64,000 nt of DNA from Hymenolepis diminuta (GCA_900708905.1 CAADRB010000029.1:223924-287923), one strand, 5' to 3'; counted from the stretch's first letter, positions 1-11,948 are shown. Notes: generated from the letters alone by a model not told the origin. Numbers and translations: made by a program.

Positions 1-49
1 GACTCACCGAACCCCTGGGGTTCGATCGAACCCAGGTTAAGAACCACTG
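1..49. mobile_element. Outer end of a hAT-type DNA transposon, cut by the window edge
   Basis: Read on the minus strand from base 49, the sequence starts CAGTGGTTCTTAACC, the form typical of terminal inverted repeats of animal hAT (Charlie-like) transposons. It runs on through a GGGTTCGATCGAACCC palindrome into a GGGGTTCGGTGAGTC segment. The element therefore ends at base 49 and extends left beyond the window. The next eight bases (50-57, GTCTAGGA) would be the target-site duplication, but its partner lies outside. The family is recognised from memory of the terminus only; no transposase is visible. Confidence 0.6.
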
Positions 50-57
50 GTCTAGGA

Positions 58-3000
58 CAAACGTGAGGATATGAGTACAGGTGTACTTTAAATAAAAGGA
101 GGCGGTTACAGAAATGGTTGGAATCGATAAACGTGTTTAGACGTGACAGATAGGTACTTGGCGTCATAAGTATAAAAAAAACGTCACTGGGGCTTCGTGG
201 CCAAATAATCAAGTGTTTTCATATAGAATGCGAGTAAAAAATAACTTTCGAAAGTGCATCGATAGTCTTTCTTCAATGGAATGCGCAAATTAAAAAAGTA
301 TGATTTAAAAAGAAAAATGCACAGTTTTCCTCGAAATTCCCCTATCGTTCTGAGAAAATTTGTCCCTAAATATTTGCAATTTGGACTTCTCTGACTGTTA
401 AAACTCAATTTTTTTAAAGATAGTTAGTTTAGTTGTACTTTAATTTTGAAACCGATTGGAATACTTATGGGCGAAATTTTCATTTGTTTTTTTGATCTTC
501 TGAAGACTTGTATTCTCCATTTTTCAGGATAGCAAAAGCAAACACTAAATACTTTTAAACTGACAGCAGTTAGTTTGTGCACTGTTGTACAAATAGGATG
601 AACCCAGTTCATTTCATACATATCAGGCTTTAGCATAATGCTTCTGAACTTAAAACATGTGCATATTAGGCCATAATATCTTGATCAATAAAATTTTGAT
701 TTAATATCAATGACAGCTATTACCTTTAAGTTCACCCAAACAGTATCTTTGCCGGTAGAGGGAAAATTTGAAGGAGTTAGCTAACTATTAAAAATAATCT
801 ACTGATCAGTAAGTTGCAAAGGCCGCAGACATATCGCAATAAATTAATACCAGGGAGAAAAAGCTTATAAAATGAATTTTTACACAATTTTTTGACTCCT
901 TGATTTAAAAGCCTTTTGTCAAACTTTAGTAATCCTCTTAGAAGTCTAAATAACCTCTAGGGGAGTCCTCTAATATAAATTTATCCCAAAATAGGCTAGA
1001 CTATATCCAAAGTAGCAAGAACAAAGAAGGTGTGGGATGGAGAGAATTTTTTACAGATTCCGTTTGGACTAGCAACATGTTTAGTTATCAAATATGATCA
1101 ACGCCTCGCTGTAGGAATATTGACCGCTGATTGGCTAGAGATCAGTAACACGTTCGCACTTTCCAGAATATTCTAGCGCACGCGAGATTCCCCTGATCAA
1201 CCTTGGTAGCGTTGTGAACTCCACAATCTCTATTCAAAAGCCTTCTCATCATAAAACAATTTATTTTTATCTTACCATGGGTAAAAAATAAAAATTAATA
1301 CTTCGTATATGAAAATTTGGGAGAAATGTTTGGTCGAATGACAATAATTGATTATGAGATATATTTGCACTTGCTCCATATTAGGAGTTAACGGAAATGG
1401 GGTTGAAGGGTGAGCGAATAAACATATAGATTCAACATAATTAGAAAGTGTTTTTAAAATGCTATTGGAAATCTGTCACTGTAATTGTCAAGATAGGTGA
1501 AGACAGTCCGCTTTCACGCTTTGTTAAGAAATTTATAGGCGAATTTAAATGAATGCAAGTGACAAAAGAAAACAAATTATAAGTGCTTAATTTACCATTG
1601 ATTTATTTCATTTTTACATACCTAAAAATTCATTTATTTACTGAATATTGGCGCTTCTTAGAGGCGTTTTTTGTGAATTAATTTCCAAAAAATGACAAAT
1701 AAATCTTTCATTTAATTAAACAAACTTCTTTCTACTGAACTGAATATTTTCCTTCCACATTGGATAAAATTTTACGCACATTTTATGCATTCTAGGCGAA
1801 AATGATATGTTGTAGATTGTTACCAAAATTTGGACAGATAATCTTCTCCTAGTGACAATAAAAAAATAATTTAGCACGCTTGACCTTGTGAACGAGAAGC
1901 CAATGAGATACGAGATTATTTGTAATCGTGAAGTTGGAAGTAATTTTCCGACACACATACCGTATCATCTGTAAGATAAAAAGACAAATTAAAAATAAAC
2001 ATTTCATTTGAATCCAAAAACTCAAATTTATATCAGAAAAATAGTCATGCATTGCTCTTTACTACTTGCCTGTTAAAGCAAAAGGTTGTTTCAAAGATAT
2101 AGATGGCGAGTTGAATAACTTTCAATTATTATTATCTATGTTAATGCATAATATTTTGCTGTTTTTTTCAATTTTAGTTAGTTCAATACGTCATAAAAGG
2201 AAACTAAATCACAAGGATAGTGCAATTAAAGCCAATGTGCCAGTCCTATGTAATTTGCTTTTCAGACTTGAATTGGTTAACGTTTGAAAATTAACATTTC
2301 ATAAATGTTCTCCTCGACTGCCATTTGATTGCCTCTGAGATGTCTAGGGCTTGTTAACTAACCTTTAATCATGATGGTCAGCCTCACCACTTCAATGCAT
2401 TTTCTGCTTCCAAGCGTTGAGAAATCATAATTTTCCTACCTTCTATTAAGCAGCATGCATGATCTTAATATGGAAGAAATGAGATAATTAAAATTTTTAA
2501 ACTAGCTTAGGTCAGTAGGCTGTGTGAACACAACTTTCAACATTTGTGATGGGGGGAGAAAAGGTAGATTTGGGTGTTTTCGTTTTAAAACCAAGATTCC
2601 TAGCTTGGTTAGAACCATTTCTTCATCAAAAAATGCAGCTAATTAAACCTTTGAGAGCATCTAGTTTGAGCTTAAGGTAAGTGAGTAAAGACTGCAGTAG
2701 GTGCCAATTTTCAAAAGCGGAAGTTTGTATTCGTTTCCATTTTTTGCTCCCACTCAATTCAAACTCGTTTGATTATAGGAAGAACCACACACACTAATCG
2801 AACAAATACTTGAAGAAAAATTGAACGACGGTTTCTTCTCATCTTTTGGATTACAAGTCGTTAATTAGCATAGGACAACGGCATTTTTAATGTCCATAAT
2901 AGTGTAGTGGTACCGAGTTGCAGGATTTTAACGTAACGGGGTCCACTGGAATTCACCGGAGGCAAATATTAAATTTTAACTATAAAGGCTATTTGATATT

Positions 3001-6000
3001 TAACCGTATCAAGGTCACACATAATCCAGTTGTGCTACTTTTAGCTACTACACATTAACTGCAGTTGCTTGTGAAAAACCAAGACTTTCTTTTTGTACAA
3101 TTTTACTTTCATTCCCTTGGATTTGATTTATTTGTATTTTTCGTTTTAGATGTCATATTTGTAAAAGAATTTTCATGAGCACCCACTTTATATCCCGCAT
3201 AAAAGCTCTTATTTGGAGGGATTAAATGAAATTTTACATCTTTTATTAAAATTTAGAAGACTGGCTGCTTTGCCAATTACTTCTTCACATGGCCAAAAGC
3301 ACTCCTCTAGTTATTATCTCTGATATCTTAACGCTCTCATTTAATTCCGACACAAATGTTTATTTTATGATAACTTAAATTAAATTTATAATTTAATTTA
3401 TCTAACAATTGAATATCTTTTTAAATATTCCAAATGGTAGAATTCTATGACTCATCTAATTATGATCATCTAAGTTGAAATGGTGTTGTATTTCCATTGA
3501 AAAATACATTCACCACTCCTTGAGGTTTCCTATTTTATAGAAGAAAAATATCATCACTATTGTTTAATTATAGCGTGTTAGCCGATGTATTAGTGTAGCG
3601 TTTTAATATGATTTTGTAAAGTGCGAAAGGTTCATTTTTTGTAAAGACATGAAGATTAGAGAAGAAGTTATGACACAGCTCTCCAAGACAATCCAAATTT
3701 TCACTCTGTGCTTTTAAAATACACGATTAAAAGAAATAACAGCGTATGTAAGATATAGTGATTGAAAATATATAAATTTATTTTTGTTCTACAATTACTC
3801 AAAGCGAAACAAAACAGTTTCCCTTTTATACTGCATAAAAGCATCTGAACGTAATATTAGAGCAATTCAAGAGCACTTAAAGACAGGGATTGTCTGAATA
3901 AATTTTATTTTCGATTAAGATTTTCATTTTGCTCAGGGATACATTCTAGAGCCTTCAGTTCTAAGGTTTTAATGTCTAACTATCAGAATTTGTCTCCCGG
4001 TTCCCTGAATGCAGAGTCCAGTGCTTATTGATCGATTGATTACTTTAGAAAGTTGGTCATGCTAGTCTGGACCTATTTTTGTCTACTACTTGTTATTACA
4101 CTGGCCAGATGATCTTAGTTTTCGTAAATTCATCATATCAAAGCCGCATTAGAGTTTACTCAGTCTGAACAATTTGGGGTATTAGATACTAGATTGTTAA
4201 GAGCAGAAAGTTGACTATTTGATTTTCCCCATCAGATTGGTCAACCAAATAAAAAAAATTGGGAGTTTTTGCAACCCGATTCATAAAAGACAATATATAT
4301 TAAATCACTGATTTCATTTTCTTTGTTCGATAACTAGAACTACATTTAGGCGAAGCGTGATTATGATGTGCAGACACTTGGATTGGAAAGTAGCGAACTC
4401 TTGAGCAAGGTTCAAAATATAATTTTCGTGTTTGTTCATCTTCTGCCCCGGTTGCAATTCTTCAGCATATAACAAAATGTAATCTTGTTTTGGCTTTTAG
4501 TTTTTGTATACGTTTTTCTAAATAAGTAACATCACTTTCCTGTAAACCATAAGAAGATATAAACGAATCAAGGTGACATGACCAACTATTCAAGTTCTGA
4601 ATGCTGGGTGCGTTAATCCACCCAAAAACCCAGAGATCAAATCATGGAAATTGAGGTATGAGAAATTTTCATTTTGCAATATGAATTAATCACCTTTGAG
4701 AAAGCGCACAACTCAACTCTTACAGAATTCAAACATGGTAAACTCTTCAAATTCCTACCTTTTTATATACTTCTATTCGAAATCTCCCTCCTTCTTCAAT
4801 TATTTCAGATTATTACTTGAAAAAGGTTTATTAATGCAAATATTAAAAATTAAGCAGTTTCATTAATTCAGCTTAGAAAGGGATGGCAGTGCTGCATGAG
4901 GATTTTCCTTTGCAAGATCTAAACACATTAACTGACGTGTATTAATGATTCAGATATTTCGTTCTTTATAATTTAGTTGCTATTAGAATTGTGCAAGCAA
5001 GGGTAACCAAAAATTCAACTATCACTTAAGATAAATCAGTATCAGCTGGGCTAGCTTCCTTTCCCCAAGTTAAATGCTTAATTTGACATTTGGTAGTTCA
5101 AGACAATGGATTATTAATAAATTCAATTAAACGTCCCGGGAACTTTTTTAAATTTTAACGTTAGTGGAAAATGTTAACTTTTACATGGGTGTGGATAATA
5201 GCAATTTAAACCTAATACTGATGCATAGATCTGCTCATAAATTAAATTCCGTAAATATTCGAATTAGTTAAACAGAAAATATAATGGATTACCATATATG
5301 GTTGTTCAATTTACTTTGATCTCATAATGTATAACTATCTACACATCTATCACCTTTTTACGATTAACGCATAAAAAGTGCAAAAATACTCTGTATTTTA
5401 TCCTATTAACAATCTACTATTTAAAATTCTTGACAATGATGCCTATTTGATAACGAATAATATTATTAAGAGAGTAGATTGCTCACCTTTAAGCTTATTT
5501 CGAATAATGAGAGGGCGAAGAAAATCAGAAAGTTTGCCCACAGTCATCCAAAATTTTGAGTCTTCGGTTTAATTGAATTATTTTGACTAACGCTGTTATT
5601 AATTTCGATTCCGTTTTGAAAGACTAACTCCCATCTCAAGGGAATTAAAGCATAAAATGGAGGGATACGAGGCTTCTATTTTCATGCAAATATTCGCAAA
5701 AGGTAAACTTTGCATTTGGCCCATCGATGAGATCTCTGTTCCATAGATGCAGTCATCAATAGATAATTAAAATGTTCATTTTTCGTAAATCACATCATCT
5801 CTAATGTTAGTCACAAATATTTTAGGCAGCGCTTTGAAGATTTCTTTGAGAAACAACGAAAAATTAAGGGTACGCATCCCTCTGAGCCAATTAGTGAAGC
5901 AAAATTACCGAATATCATTATCACGAAGTCTTTGCAAATTTCACGGGCGTTCACTATGAAATCCATGACTTCAAGAACCGAGCAACTTTGATCTTTATCA

Positions 6001-7628
6001 GGAACTTTAATTAATAATATCCAACAATTTTAAAAAATCGATCCTGGTTTCATCATTAGGTTTTCGTTTTAGATTTTTTTAGATATTTTATATGGATATT
6101 TTAACTTTAAAGTAACAATCGCCCAGAAGAGAAGGGATCGTTGTAACTCAGAAAAAATAATAAAAATGAATTTTTATTTTACGATTTCTTTTTTCCTATA
6201 AAGAAAATATGTCGTCATCTAATTTTAAAATCGCAAATGAATTTTAGCTCATTACACCTTTTTAGATTGATTTGGTGTAAAATTATATCTAAAAATTTCC
6301 GATTGTCAACTATTTTTCCCCCGACTCTATGAAATTTGGTTTAGTAAAATGTTGAGTAAATTCATTGATGTTAATGGCTCTTAGTTAAAAAAGACAATGC
6401 ATTTGTCCGCTTTACGGCGGTGATTTGTCATCTCGTGTCCTTTGTCATAATAACACAAGTGTGTGATGAATTTAAATCGTTGTTTCCAGGAATTGAAATT
6501 ATTTCTCTTAATCAGTAAATAAATCCACTGAATAATTCAAATGAAATAATGCGTCTACTATTCATGCTTCAGTAGACATTATATTAAATGGTTCGGTAAT
6601 ATCATATAGAATTATTCACAAGATTGCCTCAAATATTGAGAAAAAGAAATTTCGTAGTTATTCCCCATATCTACCAACAACAGACACATTCAGTCTCCCT
6701 TCTGACATTTAAAATTATTTACATTTGTGCTCTTAATTTAGCGACTTCTAACCCGGAGGTTTAGCCATCTCAACAGCTTGATATTGTAGACATCCGAATT
6801 GACAGTCGGGGCCCTTTTCGTCTACCATGAGTGCTCAATACCAGTATAATATAAGCGTGGATCAGCCAAAGTAACGTTAGATTGATGTTAACCTTTTTAG
6901 TTGGCAGGGATGCTTTTTAGCATATTCCTCCCCCTCCCCCGGAGAAGCAATTATATATGATTCTCAAAATACTCCAGCATGAGTGCATTGCTCAAATCAG
7001 GTTCACTAGCACTTGCTATCACGATTTCTCACAAACTAATTACATTTGTGATCACGCTCTTGGCAATTCTTTTTACAGAAATAGGCAGCTGATAAAAAAA
7101 TTTATTAAATAAGCAAATTACAATCATAATCTCACGAAGTAGTAATTGCATCAGAATAGTCTTTTCCTCTAACTTCTGCACTCTTTAATGCATCCATCTC
7201 CACCTTTCACCCAACCCTACTGTTATAGCCATTAGATTCCTTTCATTAAATTTTGCCTTGTCTCTAAGACGTTCGATACTGAATTCTTATTTAAAATTCG
7301 CTTTCTACATACTCAGTAACTATATTAAAATAAAAATTATAATAAAAGCTTGTTCAAGCGCAGAAAAATTATTGTTTCTAAATTGATATGAAAGGTAATT
7401 TATTGTATAAATGTACATATCTTAACCACTTCAAAACTTAGCAGTGTAGATGCCCTAATTTCAAACTCTTCATGTGCATAAGCACGAGGTTTCAAATTTG
7501 TAAAGAAGGTTGCATGAATTCATTTGATGATCTTTCAGTGCATCAGAAGATTACTTCCGATTAATATTTATTTATTTATATCTTTCACTAAATTAAATTT
7601 GTATGTATAGATTAACAGGTTAAGTATA
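58..7628. other. Intergenic stretch with no gene seen
   Basis: This is AT-rich DNA with only short open frames (up to about 80 codons) rich in Ile, Lys, Asn, Phe and Tyr, as expected by chance. I saw no conserved domain, tRNA or intact element. A short segment near 4590-4700 resembles one at 13865-13985, both containing a form of GATCAAATCA followed by GGAAATT, which suggests an old dispersed repeat. A tRNA-like stretch near 2895-2965 was considered and rejected. Confidence 0.6.
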
Positions 7629-8903
7629 AGGGTGTGTAAGACATTTGAGGACACCTTACGCACTTTTAGAAAAACAGAAAATGAAACTGTTAGTAGTTGA
7701 AACTTACAATTTCTTACAACGAAATAAATAAACATAAAACTTATTAACCTAAGCCTTATTCTATATATCCCCCTTCGGCTTCTATCACCCACCCAATTCG
7801 AGTCCAAAAGCGACTGATTGCAAGCTTCGATGAGGCGATGTTTATTGATGTCCTCCTTAGCCTATTGCTTCCATAAGAAAGAAGAATTTGGTGGTATGGG
7901 GATGCTTATTGACGTCCTCTTCAACGACGCCCCATCCCACACGTAAAAATTTAAAGAAATACGGTCTGGTGAGTTAGGGAGCCATAAGTTCGGTGTGACA
8001 CGATAATGAGAATTCTCAATCATCCAATCCTAGGTTGTGAGAGCTTTATGGGATAGAGTCGAATCTTGTGGGAAGACGTAGGATCTTCCTCCATAGACTA
8101 CACTATCTATTCAAGGCGCCTTAATAACAATGGTTTGGAGAGTATCCACATAGGCATCTGCATCTGCATCGACTCTAAGACCCTGTGGAAGAAATAGAGG
8201 AGTCATGATGTGCCCCTCCCTCACTGCTATCAACACCGAAAACCATCACTGTCGCCGAAAACTTCGTGCAAATGCATAACAATTGGAACTTCAGTGGAGT
8301 TCACCCACACATAGTCAGCCACCAATCATCTCATCCTGGCGGGAGTGTTTTGGTGAGGGAAAAATCAAAGACACTTCTCTTCTTCTGGGCGCTTCAATTT
8401 GTTTAAGAGTTATTTGCATGTATTAAACGAGTCTCTTGAGTTGTTTTATCCCTATAAACTTACCTCGTCTAAGAATGTATGGTTTGTATATGAGGTCTTG
8501 ACGAAAAACAGTCCACATATCTTGTTGTTCCTTCAGACACTTAAAGATCGTTGGCAAAATGTTGCACTGACTTCCCAAGATTTTCGTCCATCAGCAGAGC
8601 GTTGAAAATGCTCCTGTTTTCTCTTCCTCGTGGCGGCCAATTCACCTCCCTTGTTTTCATTCAGCAGCTCCTTTCGAATTTTCCATACGGAAGATCTGGC
8701 GACTTTCAGAAATCTTGCGGTTTTAAAATACCCGTGTTTTGCTTTTATAGACAGCTTTGCTTTGCTTTACAGCGTGTCCGCCCGTTTCATTAGTAATAGC
8801 CGTACCTGGCATGAAATCTCCTGCTCTAAATAATACATTACTTATTATCGGACTAGTTTAAATAGGAAAAATATAAGTGTCCTTGGATACCTTACGCACC
8901 CCG
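7629..8903 (-). mobile_element. DD37D (maT-like) IS630-Tc1-mariner transposon, inactive copy
   Basis: This complete-length element of 1275 bp lies between TA dinucleotides at 7627-7628 and 8904-8905. Its ends are imperfect inverted repeats of about 27 bp. The left end begins AGGGTGTGTAAG and the right end, read inward, begins CGGGGTGCGTAAGG; both finish in AGGACAC. A decayed transposase fills the interior on the minus strand. Element length, TA target site, terminal repeats and transposase remnants all agree with this superfamily. The ends differ from each other at several bases, so the copy is not recent. Confidence 0.85.
7756..8812 (-). pseudogene. Broken DD37D transposase
   Basis: The likely original start is ATG at 8812 and the stop is TAA at 7756, giving about 350 codons, normal for this transposase group. 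Pieces of the protein appear in shifting frames: an N-terminal helical segment near 8700 (VARSSVWKIRKELL), a mid part with VMVFGV and LRVDADADAYVD, VFQQD with the second catalytic aspartate, and the end WVIEAEGGYIE. From that aspartate, 37 residues lead to the third catalytic position, which reads SLNFYVW: Asn in place of Asp. There are several frameshifts and stops, including TGA in place of the usual Trp codon in KAPWID. It cannot encode a working enzyme. Assignment to DD37D rests on the spacing and the C-terminal motif. Confidence 0.85.
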
Positions 8904-9774
8904 TACATAAATAAATCGGCGAGTTTAATCCAATTTCGAGAAAAAATTGACGCGCTGGTTTAAATTTAATCGCAAAAGTAAATCTGGTAGATGCTAGAGT
9001 TAATTTTCACTTTGAGACCGATTGGGAGATTATTTAGGTCCTAAATTAAATGCAACGCGGCAATATTTAAGGATTTTTTTTCTGGTATATCCTCCACATA
9101 TTTTGACTTAATTAATAGCGGTTAATTTAAAATGAATTGAAGGGAAACCCCACATCACTTGAAAAACACAATTAAATTTTTCTGAAATTCTGTAAAATTG
9201 ATTCAAATATAAAGGACTCTTTGTGTGTCATTCAATATATTTGCCATGTTCTTTTGACGTAATTATCTTCTATTTGCGATACAAGGTATGCTAAGTTAAT
9301 CCCATTATCGATAATCGACGTCAACCAGACCTTCAAATGCAGTTCTTCTTGTAATCGCCAGAGAGACGAATTCGGTTACTCTACTGATTTTAACTATGGG
9401 CACGCTGAGGCTGGTAATTTAGTGGCTCTGACATGGGGTTCAGCTTTGCAGTTACCAGCTTAATTAAATCAGCAGTAGCAAGCATCAATTGTAATCTGCG
9501 ATGCTCTAAACTTGAAGTGTAAATGAACGAATCATTTTACCGATTCAAGTCGCGACAAAGTTATCTTTGATAACTCCATCAAATAAGACCGGATACCCCA
9601 TCATAGAACTAATAATCTTCCTAAGGCTAAGAGGATAAAGAGACCTTTCCGAAATGAGGAGACCAGGAGTTAATTTGAACAATGTGTATAAAGGAAGAAG
9701 AGGAGGAAGTGGAAAGAGGAACATGTCAGAACTGAACAGGGCAACCCAGGATCTTCTATTATCAAAGATATATT
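8904..9774. other. Spacer between transposon fragments
   Basis: No gene is seen here. The right part (about 9550-9750) resembles a segment at 59755-60000 and is listed separately as a repeat. The rest is AT-rich sequence without recognisable structure. Confidence 0.55.
9550..9750. repeat. Diverged dispersed repeat, copy 1 (partner 59755-60000)
   Basis: Several blocks occur in the same order in both places: CTAAGGCTAA against TTAAGGCTAA, AACAATGTGTAT against AACAAATGTGTAT, a purine-rich GGAAGAAGAGGAGGAAG-like stretch, and TGTCAGAACTGAAC against TGTCAGTTCGAACTG. The similarity is patchy, so this is an old repeat of unknown type. No coding capacity is visible. Confidence 0.4.
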
Positions 9775-9841
9775 AATTACTATTGTCAGATTAGTTTAAA
9801 TTACACAAAAATATTTGGTCTTGAATACATTATGCACCCTC
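9775..9841. mobile_element. Detached terminal fragment of the DD37D transposon family
   Basis: This piece matches the right end of the element at 7629-8903 (its last 70 bases or so) in the same orientation, including ATTAGTTTAAAT and the terminal GTCTTGAATACATTATGCAC, followed by TA at 9842-9843. Nothing to its left resembles the rest of that element, so it is a solo end or the remnant of a deletion. Confidence 0.6.
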
Positions 9842-9876
9842 TATCTAAATCAAATCTCAACTAAATAAGTGATAGG

Positions 9877-10110
9877 TGACTATGTGCGGGTGAACTCCAC
9901 TGAAATTCTAATTTTTATGCATTTGCACGAAGTTTTCGGCGACAGTGACGGTTTTGGATGTTGATAGCAGTGAGGGAGGGGCACATCATGACTCCTCTAT
10001 TTCTTCCACAGGGTCTTAGAGTCGATGCAGATGCAGATGCCTATGTGGATACTCTTCAAACCATTGTTATTAAGGCGCCTTGAATAGATAGTGTAGCCAA
10101 TGGAGGAAGA
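9877..10110 (+). pseudogene. Inverted internal fragment of the DD37D transposase
   Basis: This segment is about nine-tenths identical by eye to the reverse complement of 8094-8317, in the middle of the transposase at 7756-8812. It carries the same extra G in the GAGGGAGGGGCAC stretch that breaks the frame, the same doubled GCAGAT, and the same TGA stop in GCGCCTTGAATAG. It has no terminal repeats of its own, and similarity stops sharply at both edges. It is either an inverted local duplication of the damaged copy or a piece of a separate copy from the same damaged lineage. Confidence 0.8.
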
Positions 10111-10135
10111 CACGGAAACACGACCTCCATTAACT

Positions 10136-10438
10136 TCAAAAGGTAATCTCCATTTTGGTTTTCCCTTTCATCTTTTCAAAGACTTTTGACAATAAATCTG
10201 CTGATCTCAACGGTTTTCTCTGTGTCAAGTTATTGAGATGAAGATTAGTGTTGTTCTCCCATAAGAGACGTTCTTGCGACGATTCACTATTTTGCTGTTT
10301 GATTTCTTGGTACAATATTACTTGTGATACTTCTAACTGCAAGGCTTTTATTTCAAGGGGTAATTCAAAAACATTTGAGTCATCAATGACAAATGATAAA
10401 AGTATTGCCTTATGACTGCGAATCATCTTGCATACCAA
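10136..10438 (-). CDS. Unrecognised open frame, possible terminal exon
   Basis: An open frame of 100 codons ends in TGA. It has no ATG at its beginning, but a good splice acceptor (CAGACACACCCCAG) sits immediately upstream, so it could be a 3' exon rather than a whole gene. The predicted peptide is rich in Gln, Glu, Leu and Lys (for example LEIKALQLEVSQVILYQEIK) and looks amphipathic, possibly coiled coil. That composition differs from chance frames in this AT-rich DNA, which favour Phe, Tyr, Ile and Asn. I do not recognise a family. It abuts the inverted transposon fragment and could also be part of a larger unrecognised mobile element. No matching upstream exon was found. Confidence 0.25.
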   Translation of the reverse strand: MVCKMIRSHKAILLSFVIDDSNVFELPLEIKALQLEVSQVILYQEIKQQNSESSQERLLWENNTNLHLNNLTQRKPLRSADLLSKVFEKMKGKTKMEITF

Positions 10439-10707
10439 CTGGGGTGTGTCTGCTGGTTAAAAAGCGTGAGATATAATAATTTCTGATTTGGTGTACATAA
10501 CTTTAAAAACTTACCCACACAAAGATTTCGGTTGGCATGTCTACCTAAACAATATTAAATCACGCCACGTTTAAAATAACCACGAATTTACTTGTTTTGT
10601 TAAGAAATATAGTGGGGAACATTACTCGAGTTGCATAATATAAAGTGTATTTTTATCAGACCAGAAGTTCGATTTATTTATTTATTTTATTTAGTAAAAT
10701 AAAACTA

Positions 10708-10737
10708 ACACATGGGCTGAAAAGTCCCGGACCTAAC
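10708..10737 (+). repeat. Mariner left terminal inverted repeat
   Basis: Thirty bases beginning ACACATGGGCTG, preceded by the TA target site, match the inverted right end at 11983-12012 except at two positions. Confidence 0.92.
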
Positions 10738-10886
10738 ACATATATGGCGCTAGCTTTATTGCAGTCACCGTTCTTTCAGTTAATACTAACCTCCAAAAGA
10801 CAGCTGTTAAAATTTCATAATATTCTATTCATTAGTTTGTGAGTTATTGTGCTAAGAGTGACGCTACTTTTGTTATTTTCAAAATA

Positions 10887-11948
10887 ATGCATCAAAAACA
10901 ATTTCGTGTTTCAATTTTACACTGCTTCTTAATGGGAAAAAATACCGTTCAAGCGAAGCAATGGCTTGAAAAGTGTTATGGAGACTCCGCTCCATCAGAA
11001 ACAACAATAAAACGTTGGTTTGCTAACTTTAAACGCGGTCGTAGAGACACCGATGATGCAGAACGCAGTGGACGTCCAAATGAGGCGGTAACATCAGAAA
11101 ACATAAAAAATCCACAAAATCGTTTTGAATGATNNNNNNNNNNNNNNNNNNNNNNNNNNNNNNNNNNNNNNNNNNNNNNNNNNNNNNNNNNNNNNNNNNN
11201 NNNNNNNNNNNNNNNNNNNNNNNNNNNNNNNNNNNNNNNNNNNNNNNNNNNNNNNNNNNNNNNNNNNNNNNNNNNNNNNNNNNNNNNNNNNNNNNNNNNN
11301 NNNNNNNNNNNNNNNNNNNNNNNNNNNNNNNNNNNNNNNNNNNNNNNNNNNNNNNNNNNNNNNNNNNNNNNNNNNNNNNNNNNNNNNNNNNNNNNNNNNN
11401 NNNNNNNNNNNNNNNNNNNNNNNNNNNNNNNNNNNNNNNNNNNNNNNNNNNNNNNNNNNNNNNNNNNNNNNNNNNNNNNNNNNNNNNNNNNNNNNNNNNN
11501 NNNNNNNNNNNNNNNNNNNNNNNNNNNNNNNACTATCTTGAGAAAGGAAATACCATTAACGGTGAATATTATATAGCGTTATTGGGGCGTTTGAAGGCCG
11601 AAACTGCAAAGAAGCGACCGCATATGGCAAAGAAAAAATTTTATTTCAGCAAGACAACGCACCGTGTCACAAGTCAATCAAAACAATGACAAAACTACAT
11701 GAATTGAACATTGAATTGCTCCCACATCCACCGTATTCGCCAGATTGGCTCCCAGCGACTACTGGCTATTCGCAGACCTGAAAAAAATGCTCGGCGATAA
11801 GAAATTTCGCATGAATGAAGAGGTTGTCGCTGAAACTGAGGCCTTTTTTGAAGCAAAAGAAAAATCGTTCTATAAAAGTGATATTGAAATGTTAGAGCGG
11901 CGCTGGAATGATTGGATTGCTCTTGATGGAGATTACGATGATGAATAA
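10887..11948 (+). pseudogene. Broken mariner transposase (DD34D)
   Basis: The start is ATG at 10887 (MHQKQFRVSILHCFLMGKN), a typical mariner N-terminus, followed by the helix-turn-helix region with TTIKRWFANFKRG and DDAERSGRP. The frame breaks in an A-run near 11105, giving an early stop at 11132. An assembly gap then hides the middle, including the first catalytic aspartate. After the gap come DYLEKGNTINGEYY, a shift near 11635, QQDNAPCH with the second aspartate, another shift near 11745, then APSDYWLFADLKKML with the third aspartate, and the stop TAA at 11946-11948. The second and third aspartates are 34 residues apart, as in mariner. At least three frame breaks make it inactive, unless some are sequencing errors in homopolymers or at the gap edges. 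The protein resembles insect-type mariners more than the relic at 14018-15243 does. Confidence 0.9.
11134..11531. other. Assembly gap (398 N)
   Basis: A run of N lies inside the mariner transposase. The total element length comes out normal for mariner, so the gap size is probably about right. Assemblers often break at such repeats when many similar copies exist. Confidence 0.99.

Noticed and set aside
2890..2966. tRNA-like stretch with ATAGTGTAGTGGTA followed by a possible anticodon arm
   Set aside because: There is no TTCRA-type T loop, the acceptor stem does not pair and the anticodon loop is too long. Probably chance.
11125..11689. Open frames running through the N gap
   Set aside because: They are artefacts of unknown bases; only the parts outside the gap are transposase.
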